From: Promethearchaeota archaeon
Lineage (GTDB): Archaea; Asgardarchaeota; Lokiarchaeia; Sigyniarchaeales; SOKP01
Assembly (NCBI GenBank): GCA_016930515.1
Contig: JAFGGO010000061.1
Span: forward strand, 44,172 to 108,171
Direction of reading: 5' to 3'
Length of the DNA stretch: 64,000 nt
Below the pieces are notes generated by a model. It was not told the origin of the DNA. It saw only the letters and a list, made by a program, of their open reading frames with translations, and made no database searches. The position numbers and the translations under genes were made by a program. This document shows positions 35,978 through 43,684 of this stretch, piece after piece. Numbering within the stretch: position 1 is the stretch's first letter; every line of letters starts with the position of its first letter.

Positions 35978-37189
35978 TCAATACCCAAAAACCATTACAA
36001 CTGTCATAATGGCACCTGATATTATTGGAACAGTAAAATTATCGTTCATATCAAGTGGTAATACCTCAGCAATAGGTGCAACAAGTCCTCCACAAATTAA
36101 TATGACTGGCGATATATCTAATAAGTGATACAAGATAAATCCAGTAATCAAAACGCTTCCGAAATAAGCTAGCGTGCCTTCAACCGTTTTAGTATTAAAT
36201 ATTTTATACTTTCCAAACGCTAAACCAAAAATTTTACTAAAAATATCGCCAAATATGAGAAATATTATTGAAATCATTGCGATATTTTTCTGGAACACGA
36301 GAATCGAGAAGAAACTAGCTAATAAAAAAATCGTCATTGAAGAAAAACACTTCTGTTCAGTTTTTCTAAATATGGATTTTATCTTTTCTGTTAAAAATTC
36401 ATTAGCCTGCTTCAAAACGAACCTAATTATATCAATAACAGTAAAGATTGCCGTTATAATCCCAATTAGAATTAATGTATTAATTAAGGAATTAAAAACA
36501 TAAAATACAACGAAAACGATCGCAAAAGGTCTTGCAGCAACCCTCCACCAGTATGTTTTAAAATTTTCATCCAAAATTACGATTTTTCGTTCTTTGATAA
36601 TTTTATATAAACCTACGATTCCAATATGAATGGTAATTAACAAAAAGATGATATTATATTGGGAATTGGCGTAGTAATAAAATATGCTGAAATCAAGAAC
36701 AGGAAACAATACTATTGGAAGTAGCGTACCAATTCGGGCAATATAATAGAAAATCATGAGAATAATGATAATATAACAAATAATTAGCAATATTACCAAA
36801 CTCTCTAAAAAATAGTTTATCAAGCAACAAAGTAAAATCCCCGTGGCAGTTGCAACGCCTTGACCGCCCTTAAATTTCAAATAAAAAGGAAAAACATGGC
36901 CTATAATAGTTGCAAGACCGGATAGTTGAATTACAAGGAAATTTGCTCCAAATAAAGAAGCAATTAACATTGCTAGAAGACCTTTAACTACGTCGTATAT
37001 TCCGGTAAGCATAGCATAAGGGAATCCGAGTACGAAATATGCATTGGAGGTTCCAGGGTTGCCAGTTCCATGGCATCTAATATCGATGTGCTTTATTTTT
37101 CCGAAGATATATGCTGGTAATATTGAGCCAATCAAATATCCTAAAAAAATACTCAATATACTTGCTGGGACATTAATATCAAAAGCCAA
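35978..37189 (-). CDS. PlsY-like acyltransferase fused to a CTP:lipid-kinase-like domain
   Basis: Two membrane modules in one chain of 403 residues. The first, about 1-200, matches PlsY: GTGNPGTSNAYFVLGFPYA and GHVFPFYLKFKGGQGVAT, the lysine of the usual GGKGVAT being Gln here. The second, about 230-403, carries the dolichol-kinase/CTP-dependent lipid kinase motif set: GDIFSKIFGLAFGK, KTVEGTLAYF, and APIAEVLPLDMNDNFTVPIISG. PlsY acylates glycerol-3-phosphate from acyl-phosphate, a bacterial lipid step unusual for an archaeon. A fusion with a lipid phosphokinase would build and phosphorylate a lipid in one polypeptide. Domain calls firm, reaction inferred. Confidence 0.82.
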   Translation of the reverse strand: MAFDINVPASILSIFLGYLIGSILPAYIFGKIKHIDIRCHGTGNPGTSNAYFVLGFPYAMLTGIYDVVKGLLAMLIASLFGANFLVIQLSGLATIIGHVFPFYLKFKGGQGVATATGILLCCLINYFLESLVILLIICYIIIILMIFYYIARIGTLLPIVLFPVLDFSIFYYYANSQYNIIFLLITIHIGIVGLYKIIKERKIVILDENFKTYWWRVAARPFAIVFVVFYVFNSLINTLILIGIITAIFTVIDIIRFVLKQANEFLTEKIKSIFRKTEQKCFSSMTIFLLASFFSILVFQKNIAMISIIFLIFGDIFSKIFGLAFGKYKIFNTKTVEGTLAYFGSVLITGFILYHLLDISPVILICGGLVAPIAEVLPLDMNDNFTVPIISGAIMTVVMVFGY

Positions 37190-37555
37190 GAGGCAATATC
37201 ATCTTTAGAGAATTGTTAAATTATAATCTTTAAATCAATATTTATTGATGTATTATTTATAAATTGAGTTTAACTTAAGATGGAAAAAAAAAAGATTTAC
37301 AGCTTGCTAGATTTTTTGTATCACTATTGATCGGAATGGATCTTTATGAATCAGGTGATGATCGATGTCGTCCTTTATGGGCCTCTTTGATCGTCCTGAA
37401 CGCGCATTTATCGCGGTTCAGATCCATTTTGGTCTACGAATTTAGATTATGGTTAACAGTTTTTTCGATTTCGATAATAAAATAATGGATCTCAGTATAG
37501 ATTTTGACGGAAATGTATACTTTTATATACCTTATTTTACATTAATATATTAGAG
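37190..37555. other. Intergenic region with a stable hairpin
   Basis: Between the divergent PlsY-fusion and paralogue genes. At 37396-37421 CTGAACGCG can pair with CGCGGTTCAG (one bulged base, seven-base loop), far more GC-rich than the surroundings. A GTGATGA sequence lies at 37355-37361 and a CTGA at 37396-37399, but no second C/D pair exists. A TATA-like tract at about 37521-37530 lies about 26 bases upstream of the GTG start at 37556. A short frame 37336-37485 has no supporting motif. Confidence 0.4.
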
Positions 37556-37864
37556 GTGATAAAAACGATCAAATCGAATTTTACTTACGACACGACAAAA
37601 AAAGCCGAAGATAATTTCAGGAAAATTCAGCAAGCGATTAAAGGATTGTACGACATTATAAACTTCAATTTCGTGGAACCCGAGGAGAAGGTTTTTCTTG
37701 AAGCGGGAGAAGATAATTTAATAGGATTGTATAACAACTTAATCGAACTACTCACAAACGAATATGGTTTGAGACATTTAACAAAAAAAATTAATCGATC
37801 GGAAATCGACCTCAACATCGTGCTCAACGAACTGGAAGCTCGTGAATTTCTTGAACAAGAATAG
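37556..37864 (+). CDS. Small helical protein, paralogue of the 33989 gene
   Basis: 102 residues from GTG at 37556. Shares with the 90-residue protein at 33989 the NFRKIQQAIKGLYDI region, a KVFLEAGEDNLIGLYNNLIELL core and a C-terminal RxLTKKINRSEIDLNIVLNELEA. The start is close to a TATA box (27 bases), consistent with leaderless or near-leaderless expression. The stop overlaps a GTG of the next frame (TAGTG), but the next gene more likely starts at 37927. Function unknown. Confidence 0.75.
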   Translation: MIKTIKSNFTYDTTKKAEDNFRKIQQAIKGLYDIINFNFVEPEEKVFLEAGEDNLIGLYNNLIELLTNEYGLRHLTKKINRSEIDLNIVLNELEAREFLEQE

Positions 37865-37926
37865 TGCAAAACCTACTCCAGTCCAAATTGGCAAACCTTT
37901 TATTTTCTATATCAATCATAAAGTTA

Positions 37927-38469
37927 ATGGTACAAAAAGCATATACCATAGAGGATTTCATCCTTGATATAAAGAATCGGAATTTAAGAGTGGACGACCC
38001 TAGAAAGTATAATGCAACTGTTGATTGGCCCGAAGGTCATTTAGGGACCTACATTCACGACATGCGAGCGGATAGCAATCAGGAAATAAAAAATCAGATC
38101 AGTACGATTTTTCAACAACTCTATAATAATGTTATTTTAGTTCAAGTCCATTCGATGGGTCGATTATCCGATGAGTACATTGAAAAGATGTGTTATGATT
38201 TGAACATGCCTAAATCAAGAATATCAAACAATTTATTGGATAGCGTGCTAAAAATGGTAGCTGAATGGTCCATAGAAAATACTAGCTTAATAATATGGAA
38301 ACGAGGAAAAGAAAACCAATTTGAAAAAGGCAAAGAAGAAGCGTTTCTATTTGCTGAGAAATGCGCAGAACACCTAAATTGGCTCTTAATGGAATCTGAA
38401 AGAAATGTACCGATCGAACTCGGCAACGATCTCACGAAACCGAATCGATTAAAACCCATTTTCTCTTAA
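37927..38469 (+). CDS. Unrecognised protein, about 180 aa
   Basis: No family recognised. The chain starts VQKAYTIEDFILDIKNRNLRVDD, has a WPEGHLGTYIHDMRADSNQEI segment, a mixed central region and ends with LLMESERNVPIELGNDLTKPNRLKPIF. Mostly helical with a central LVQVHSMGRLSDEY strand. An upstream GTG at 37864 overlapping the previous stop would add a hydrophobic lead of 21 residues; the ATG is preferred. Stop TAA. Likely an Asgard-specific gene. Confidence 0.62.
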   Translation: MVQKAYTIEDFILDIKNRNLRVDDPRKYNATVDWPEGHLGTYIHDMRADSNQEIKNQISTIFQQLYNNVILVQVHSMGRLSDEYIEKMCYDLNMPKSRISNNLLDSVLKMVAEWSIENTSLIIWKRGKENQFEKGKEEAFLFAEKCAEHLNWLLMESERNVPIELGNDLTKPNRLKPIFS

Positions 38470-38509
38470 AATATTAACTACTTAGAATTTAAGTCACTAT
38501 GTTGATTGA

Positions 38510-38929
38510 TTAAAAAATATCGCAATTATTGGATGTGAAAGGATGCCAGATTCTTGTCCTGAAACTTCTTGTCTTACTTCATTTTTAGAAAAAAAACATT
38601 TTTAAAAATTAAAACAAAGATTCAATTTTTAATAGGTTTCTTTTCTTGTAGAGGTTGTCCTGGGCGCAGGATCTTCAGATTTATCAGGAATTTAAAAGAA
38701 GAAATTGGTCTTTATGTCGTTCATATCGCATCTTGCGTGTTAAAAGGAACTCCTTTTCCGAAAGGCCTCTATAAAAAAGAAATCATAAAAACCATCAGAA
38801 ATGGGTGTTAATGTGGTTTTAAGAAGCGACGATAACTACCAAAGGGAACTTAAAATCAAAAAAAAAACGAGCAAAATTGAAAACTACGAGGAAATAAAGG
38901 GCTTGCTCGATGATAAAAAATATAGGTAG
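38510..38929 (+). pseudogene. CGGC-domain protein gene broken by two frameshifts
   Basis: Three open stretches form one CGGC protein. Frame A, from 38510, reads LKNIAIIGCERMPDSCPETSCLTSFLEKK. After the A8 run at 38589-38596 frame B gives KTFLKIKTKIQFLIGFFSCRGCPGRR, then a helix and VVHIASCVLKG. Near 38805 the frame returns to A and reads VNVVLRSDDNYQRELK to the stop at 38927-38929. The CRGCPGRR motif, the N-terminal IAIIGCE strand and the HIASC strand fit the CGGC family of presumed metal-binding proteins. No start codon precedes the first strand. Either the gene is inactivated or the assembly has two compensating indels. The downstream SseB start overlaps nothing coding if 38985 is used. Confidence 0.65.
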
Positions 38930-38984
38930 CGTAATTTTAAATTTTTGTAATAAAATTTTTTTAGCATTAAATTATCTTATCATA

Positions 38985-39758
38985 ATGGAAGAACGAACTC
39001 TTGAAGAATTGCTAAAATTAGCAGCAAACGATCGCGCTCACGCGCCTGAATTTTACAAGAAATTATTATCTTCAGAGGTTTATTTACTTGGGCTAATTGA
39101 AAAAGCAAGTAATCTTATCAATTCAAAAGAAGAGGCCATTTCCTTAGAACCAGGAGACGAAGTGAATTTTACATTTTGGCATTATGAAGATGGCACACAA
39201 TTTCTCCCAATATTTTCTTCTCTAAATATGCTCCAATCAGTCATCAAGGAGGATTCCCAATACATTAAATTCCCTGCAAAAGTATTATTTGAAATGGTTA
39301 AGGGAATTCCAATCTTTCTAAACCCCAAAGCACAATATGGAAGAGAATTTTTACCAAAAGAAATCGAAAGCTTGTTGAAAAATCAAACAACCCAAGAAGC
39401 AAAACCCATACTCATCGAAAAAGAGACGCAAGTCTTAATCGGCCATCCAGCAAATTATCCCCAGAATTTGATTGATACTTTAAATAAATTTCTACCAAAA
39501 ATCACTCAAGTAAGAGAAGCTTATCTTGCTTTGTATCTTAATCCCACAATAGACGATAAACCAGTTTTATTAATTGCGATTGATATAGAAGGAGGAATAC
39601 AGGAATATGAGAAGATTCGGAACGGAATTGGCACGGTTGCTCAGGAATCAGCCCCCAAAGGAGAAATTATTGATTTTTTATTATTGGATAAGTCAGATGT
39701 AAATAACTCAATAAACATGTATTTTCGGGATAAAAAGCCATTTTATAAGAGAACATAA
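38985..39758 (+). CDS. SseB-like protein
   Basis: The N-terminus (ERTLEELLKLAANDRAHAPEFYKKLLSSEVYLLG) and FWHYEDGTQFLPIFSSL match the SseB N-terminal domain; the second half (LIGHPANYPQNLIDTLNKFLPKITQVREAYLALYL, then PVLLIAIDI) matches the SseB C-terminal domain. SseB is best known from bacteria as a protein whose overexpression affects serine sensitivity; its biochemical role is not established. ATG at 38985 is 56 bases after the broken CGGC gene; an earlier start at 38910 lies inside that gene. Convergent with the 334-residue protein. Confidence 0.82.
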   Translation: MEERTLEELLKLAANDRAHAPEFYKKLLSSEVYLLGLIEKASNLINSKEEAISLEPGDEVNFTFWHYEDGTQFLPIFSSLNMLQSVIKEDSQYIKFPAKVLFEMVKGIPIFLNPKAQYGREFLPKEIESLLKNQTTQEAKPILIEKETQVLIGHPANYPQNLIDTLNKFLPKITQVREAYLALYLNPTIDDKPVLLIAIDIEGGIQEYEKIRNGIGTVAQESAPKGEIIDFLLLDKSDVNNSINMYFRDKKPFYKRT

Positions 39759-39764
39759 TTTAAG

Positions 39765-40769
39765 TTACATTTTTGGTTTTTTTAGATTTTCTAATTTAAT
39801 TGGTTCTTCTTCCTTTTTATTTTCTTGATTGGTTTTAGTTTCTTCGTTTTCCAATTTTTTTATTACCCTCGTGAAGGTTTCAAGTTCTTTCTTCCTCAAA
39901 TTCTCTTCGTCAAGCGTGATAGCCTTTAATTCCTCGTCATTCATGGGTTTTAAAATGTCTCGAAAATCCAAAATCTCCTTATCTTTCATAACATTACTAA
40001 ATACACCTTTCAATTCACCAATAAATGCTGGCCTACCAGGAGGAGCTAAAGCTACAGATTTAGTTGGAACTCGTCTTATCCTCGTGATAGGTTGATCAAG
40101 AAGCGCGTGAGACAGATTTGAGCCCAAACTAACACCATTAAAACTAATATGCTTGAGAGTTTCAGTGATTTCTTTCAAGTAATTCTCAACATTAGCAAGT
40201 CTATCGTTGTTGATCTTGATTTCTGCCATAAGAGAATTCGAACCTGACACGCTTTCAATGGTTTTTTTTTCATATACAACCGTGTTTTTTTCCTTATTAT
40301 TTTGCTTATCCCTCGAAACTTCTTGATATACTCTTTCCTGTGTAAACGATGTCCTTACGGGTGTTTCTTCTACAGTAGCCCTTTTTTGATAGAGAGAAGT
40401 TATTTCATCTTCGTTCACGTAAATTTCAGACATTTCAAATTTCTGGTTTATTGATATTTCAATTCTTTTTCCCGATTTAAAAAATGCGGTTAATGAAAGG
40501 AAATTAATGTTAAGATCGTCTTTTTCCACCATTAAATCGAGGTCTATTGAAAAAAGAACGAAATCGGTATTTATAAAAAATTTCTTGATTGAAACAAGAA
40601 TGGGCATTTCAGTTCGATAGGGATCGTTGCGATTAACCTTAGAAAGTTCATATTTAAGGTTCATTCGCTTGATGTTTTCGGGAACGAATTGCTCTTTATC
40701 TCGCTCGTTTTTCTTGAACTCCAAGAACAAATTTTCGTGATCGTCCCAAAATACCTGGAATAGCTCCAT
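39765..40769 (-). CDS. Unrecognised protein with N-terminal beta domain and charged tail
   Basis: 334 residues, no family recognised. Residues 1-145 alternate hydrophobic and charged residues in a beta-rich domain. A low-complexity linker follows, then a helical segment (AEIKINNDRLANVENYLKEITETLK) and a Pro/Gly-containing AVALAPPGRPAFIGELKGVFSNV-like region, with a Glu/Lys-rich C-terminal coil. ATG at 40769. A near-perfect inverted repeat (40777-40804) lies seven bases before the start. Probably an Asgard-restricted gene. Confidence 0.66.
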   Translation of the reverse strand: MELFQVFWDDHENLFLEFKKNERDKEQFVPENIKRMNLKYELSKVNRNDPYRTEMPILVSIKKFFINTDFVLFSIDLDLMVEKDDLNINFLSLTAFFKSGKRIEISINQKFEMSEIYVNEDEITSLYQKRATVEETPVRTSFTQERVYQEVSRDKQNNKEKNTVVYEKKTIESVSGSNSLMAEIKINNDRLANVENYLKEITETLKHISFNGVSLGSNLSHALLDQPITRIRRVPTKSVALAPPGRPAFIGELKGVFSNVMKDKEILDFRDILKPMNDEELKAITLDEENLRKKELETFTRVIKKLENEETKTNQENKKEEEPIKLENLKKPKM

Positions 40770-40776
40770 GCTTATT

Positions 40777-40804
40777 TTACCAACCTATTATCTAGGATTG
40801 GTAA
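40777..40804. promoter_or_regulatory. Inverted repeat before the 334-residue protein
   Basis: TTACCAACCT and AGGATTGGTAA pair with a single extra base around an eight-base centre. It sits in the few bases between the promoter and the start of the minus-strand gene ending at 40769, a place suited to an operator or leader hairpin. Confidence 0.4.
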
Positions 40805-41033
40805 TTTAAACTCCAAACAAATATTAAAAATGAGCAGTCCAAGAAATTTGTGATATATTCTTAACCTAAATAACTCATTTATTACCCTAACTTAAGACAA
40901 AGTAATGTATTATAGCAAGAAATTTTTTAAAAGAGAAGATTATATTTTTTCCTCATTATATTAATTAACATTAAAATTCATTCAAATGAATAATGCCAAT
41001 GGAATGTTCTTTTGTTATTGATTATAAAATAAT

Positions 41034-41321
41034 TCAATCAGGACCAAGTTGCCTTTTAAGGTCTATAAAAATAGGAATTTTTTTGTCCTTTTGTTCAATC
41101 ACGACTTTCAACATACCGTTTTCAATTGAAGTACTCAATGGGTGAATCTCTCCCTCACTTTCAATTTTTTTAACTCCAATACTTGAAGCGCGCTTAGTTT
41201 TCATTTTTAAACAAGTGTGTTCCTCATCGTATAAAATGCATTTCGAACAACAAAAACCTACTGGCATGTGTCCTACGATCGAACATAAGTCATAATTGTC
41301 ACAATTGCAATTATTGCACAT
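41034..41321 (-). CDS. Cys-rich small protein, tandem paralogue 1
   Basis: 95 residues. The N-terminal 45 residues have seven or more cysteines in the pattern CNNCNC, YDLCSIVG, GFCCSKC, HTCLK, shared with the next upstream gene. A C-terminal beta-like extension (GMLKVVIEQKDKKIPIFIDL) is unique to this copy. The clustered cysteines predict a zinc or iron-sulfur site. It follows its paralogue by 20 bases on the same strand and probably comes from one duplication. Function unknown. Confidence 0.75.
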   Translation of the reverse strand: MCNNCNCDNYDLCSIVGHMPVGFCCSKCILYDEEHTCLKMKTKRASSIGVKKIESEGEIHPLSTSIENGMLKVVIEQKDKKIPIFIDLKRQLGPD

Positions 41322-41341
41322 CTACGGATTTCACCAATGAA

Positions 41342-41563
41342 TTAATGTTGTATTTCTGGATAATCTAATAGTTTTTTCGCCTTAGTTTTCACGCAAAAAG
41401 CACTAGGAAGTACAGGTTTATTTTTCAAGGTCCATCCCATCTTAGCTTTAAGACAAGTCAACATTTCGTCGTAATGCTCGCATTTCGAACAACAAAATCC
41501 TATTGGTTGCATTCCAACAATCGAACACAGCTCATAATCATCACAATTACAATCATTACACAT
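41342..41563 (-). CDS. Cys-rich small protein, tandem paralogue 2
   Basis: 73 residues from ATG at 41563 (a TTG at 41572 is less likely). The Cys pattern CNDCNC, YELCSIVG, GFCCSKC, LTCLK is the same as in the downstream paralogue; the tail differs. C-x2-C-x-C spacing with CC-x2-C suggests a metal site. Upstream is a long AT-rich region. Confidence 0.75.
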   Translation of the reverse strand: MCNDCNCDDYELCSIVGMQPIGFCCSKCEHYDEMLTCLKAKMGWTLKNKPVLPSAFCVKTKAKKLLDYPEIQH

Positions 41564-41970
41564 TTTTAACAATCACACCAGAGAAATTTTTTTTTGGATT
41601 TCTCCATTATTGTATATTTTTTTACTTATATTTAAATCTTATGCAAAAAATGATCCATTTCCGACATATCCGTAATTATAAATGCACGAATCCGATAATG
41701 ATAGGATTTGTGATGATTGTCTTTGTCATTATTGATCGATAACGATCATCATTAAGCGACTTTTACAATCTTAAGGTCAATTGTGATCGGGATGGAATCA
41801 CAATTTACACATTATTTCCTGTCCTTTATAATTATTCGTGACATTACGAATCAAACATATAAAATTAAAATAACTTCATTTAATATGATTTCTTAAAAAA
41901 TTCGCAGGCTCCATTCATTAATAATTAATTAATCACAATTTAATTACTTTCAAAAATATGTGAAATAAAT
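41564..41970. other. AT-rich intergenic region
   Basis: No convincing gene. Contains TTGATCGATAACGATCAT near 41738, a 6-bp perfect inverted repeat, and several TATA-like tracts that could drive genes on both sides. A frame at 41503-41742 on the plus strand has the composition of AT-rich non-coding DNA. Confidence 0.45.
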
Positions 41971-42135
41971 ATGATATGTTGTGAATAGTGTAATAACCCA
42001 ATTGAAGAAGATAAAATCAACTCTTTCATAGCATTTACATTAGGAAACACCAAAAAGGGAGATTTTATACCTATTGGATCAATTTACTATCACAGAGATT
42101 GCTTGAGAAAACAAAAACCTATCAAAACACTATAG
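41971..42135 (+). pseudogene. Small zinc-finger gene interrupted by an in-frame amber codon
   Basis: From ATG at 41971 the frame reads MICCE, a TAG (41986-41988), then CNNPIEEDKINSFIAFTLGN, TKKGDFIPIGSI and YYHRDCLRKQ to a TAG at 42133-42135. Ignoring the first stop, the protein has a CxxC followed by HxxC, the layout of a small treble-clef or LIM-like zinc site; the amber codon replaces the residue between the two cysteines of CxxC. A single A-to-T change from AAG (Lys) would create it. TAG ends many intact genes here, so recoding is unlikely. A nonsense mutation or short decayed gene is the simplest reading. Confidence 0.6.
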
Positions 42136-42245
42136 ATCCTTCTTTAAAAGGATTTTAACTTCTTTTTTTTATTACCTCTCATTAATATTGAAAAATTTTA
42201 TTATTTGCTAAAATATAAATGTATGAAGAAGAGTACATATGGTGA

Positions 42246-42881
42246 ATGACTACAAACGATACAGAAGACGACGGACTTATTCGATTTATTTGTCCTTATT
42301 GTAGTATGAGCTTTAAAAAGGCAATCGAATTACAGAAGACTGCTAGAATAAATACAATTCTCATAAAAAATCATCCAGAGGGAAAAAATTGCCGCCCATT
42401 CATAGCCTTCATTGACTCGTTTGGAAAACATAGGGGATCACAAAAAATAGATAATGTAGAAGAAGCAGCATCGGTCAACAATCAGATCATTGAATCATCG
42501 TTAAAAACTATTAACGAACTGGAAGATATGATACGTTTTTATCACCTAAAACTTCCTCGAGGTAAAGGAAGGGGATTTGAGCATAAGGTATCGAATGTTA
42601 CAGATAGAGCGGTAATGAGTTCGCAGTTTTATGTTTTATTAGTCGAATCGTTGGTACAAATAGTAGAAGATAATGTTTTTGGTATCGTCACAATAGAAAA
42701 AGACAATAATTTCGAAGGTGGTCTTTTGGTTTATGGAAAATATAATGGTATGATCTACTCAATTTTTTGGCGAGACCAAAAATCGCTCCAGGAAAAATCT
42801 TTAGATGATTTACGCGCCAATGCTAATTTAACCATTGAACAATTGCTCGATATTTACAATCTCTTAGAGTTCTTTTATTAA
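42246..42881 (+). CDS. Protein with N-terminal zinc-binding segment, unknown
   Basis: 211 residues. It opens FICPYCSMSFKKAIEL, with a later HPEGKNC, which could complete a C-x2-C...H...C zinc site. After a helical linker, residues 120-211 (MSSQFYVLLVESLVQIVEDNVFGIVTIEK, then EGGLLVYGKYNGMIYSIFW) form an alpha/beta domain. Function not recognised; ATG at 42246 is preceded by GGTGA. The gene lies just upstream of the Hdr cluster on the same strand but about 300 bases away. Confidence 0.66.
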   Translation: MTTNDTEDDGLIRFICPYCSMSFKKAIELQKTARINTILIKNHPEGKNCRPFIAFIDSFGKHRGSQKIDNVEEAASVNNQIIESSLKTINELEDMIRFYHLKLPRGKGRGFEHKVSNVTDRAVMSSQFYVLLVESLVQIVEDNVFGIVTIEKDNNFEGGLLVYGKYNGMIYSIFWRDQKSLQEKSLDDLRANANLTIEQLLDIYNLLEFFY

Positions 42882-43182
42882 ATCTGATATTTAAATCTAA
42901 AAAGATTTTTTATATAGGAAAGACTCCATAAAAAGTGCTATAAAAAGCTGATTTTCTGAATTTTTATACAATCACAATTGTTATATGCGCGTTTTTGCCT
43001 CGATGGGCGATCATAATCGTTGAAAAGATCGACTTTCGTTGATGCTCAGACTCTTTTTTTTCGGATTCGATCATTTTTTGCCCTCCGAATATAGAAATTT
43101 TTAAATACTAGCATGATGAATATATTCATAGTTTAAAGAAATACCAATTTTGGAATAATATATCTATAATAGCTAGATTAAC
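42882..43182 (+). promoter_or_regulatory. Promoter region of the hdr cluster
   Basis: No gene. The last 30 bases hold a TATA-like AATAATATAT (43155-43164) about 24 bases before the ATG of hdrC, suggesting that the transcript begins at or near the start codon (leaderless), as is common in archaea. A second TATA-like tract (TTTAAATA) lies near 43101. Confidence 0.55.
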
Positions 43183-43680
43183 ATGAGTGTTATAAATTTT
43201 GATTTTAGGAATGAAGTTATGAAACATAACGCGTCCTTAAGCTACTGTTATCAATGCTCGACATGTTCTGGAGGTTGTCCTGTCGCATTAATAACTGAAG
43301 GGGCTTATAATCCTAGAAAGATCATAGAAGAAGCAATACTGGGTTTTCAAGAAAGGTTAATTGAGTCTAAAGATCCTAATATTTGGTTGTGCTCGACATG
43401 TCAAAAATGCGTTGAATTATGTCCCCAGAAAGTAGAACTCACGGAAATTTTTTCCGTGATAAAAAATAAGTGTTTTGAAGAGGGAAAATGTCCCGATGCG
43501 TTTTATTCTCAGGGAAAGACCGTTTTAGAAAATGGCATCGCAATTCCATACTCAAAAGCAATTACTTCCAGGCGAGAAAAGCTAGGATTACCCAATATTA
43601 AGACTGCTCAAATCGAGGAAATTCAAAAAATCATGCAATCAACTAAGTTTAATATATTCATTAATAAAGGAGGAGAATGA
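43183..43680 (+). CDS. hdrC: Heterodisulfide reductase subunit C (HdrC)
   Basis: 165 residues with two complete [4Fe-4S] motifs: CYQCSTCSGGCP (Cys22, 25, 28, 32) and CSTCQKCVELCP (Cys70, 73, 76, 80). In Hdr complexes HdrC passes electrons to HdrB, where the disulfide is reduced. First gene of an eleven-gene run. hdrB follows after four bases. No mcr genes are in the window, so the disulfide substrate is unlikely to be the methanogenic CoM-S-S-CoB, though it could be another thiol. Confidence 0.95.
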   Translation: MSVINFDFRNEVMKHNASLSYCYQCSTCSGGCPVALITEGAYNPRKIIEEAILGFQERLIESKDPNIWLCSTCQKCVELCPQKVELTEIFSVIKNKCFEEGKCPDAFYSQGKTVLENGIAIPYSKAITSRREKLGLPNIKTAQIEEIQKIMQSTKFNIFINKGGE

Positions 43681-43684
43681 AAAA

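Noticed and set aside
35878-35988. 36-residue N-terminal extension of the small GTPase
   Set aside because: The extension has no similarity to the family and overlaps the end of the upstream PlsY fusion; the ATG at 35880 starts the fold directly.
37355-37399. C/D-box small RNA (GTGATGA ... CTGA)
   Set aside because: Only one C and one D box are present, without the internal C'/D' pair or terminal stem.
37336-37485. 49-codon plus-strand frame (MDLYESGDD...)
   Set aside because: It overlaps a stable hairpin and the promoter region of the next gene, has no ribosome-binding site and no recognisable pattern.
41971-42135. Pyrrolysine insertion at the TAG
   Set aside because: TAG is used as the normal stop of several intact genes in the window (for example at 8682, 10208 and 37864), so it is not reserved for an amino acid.
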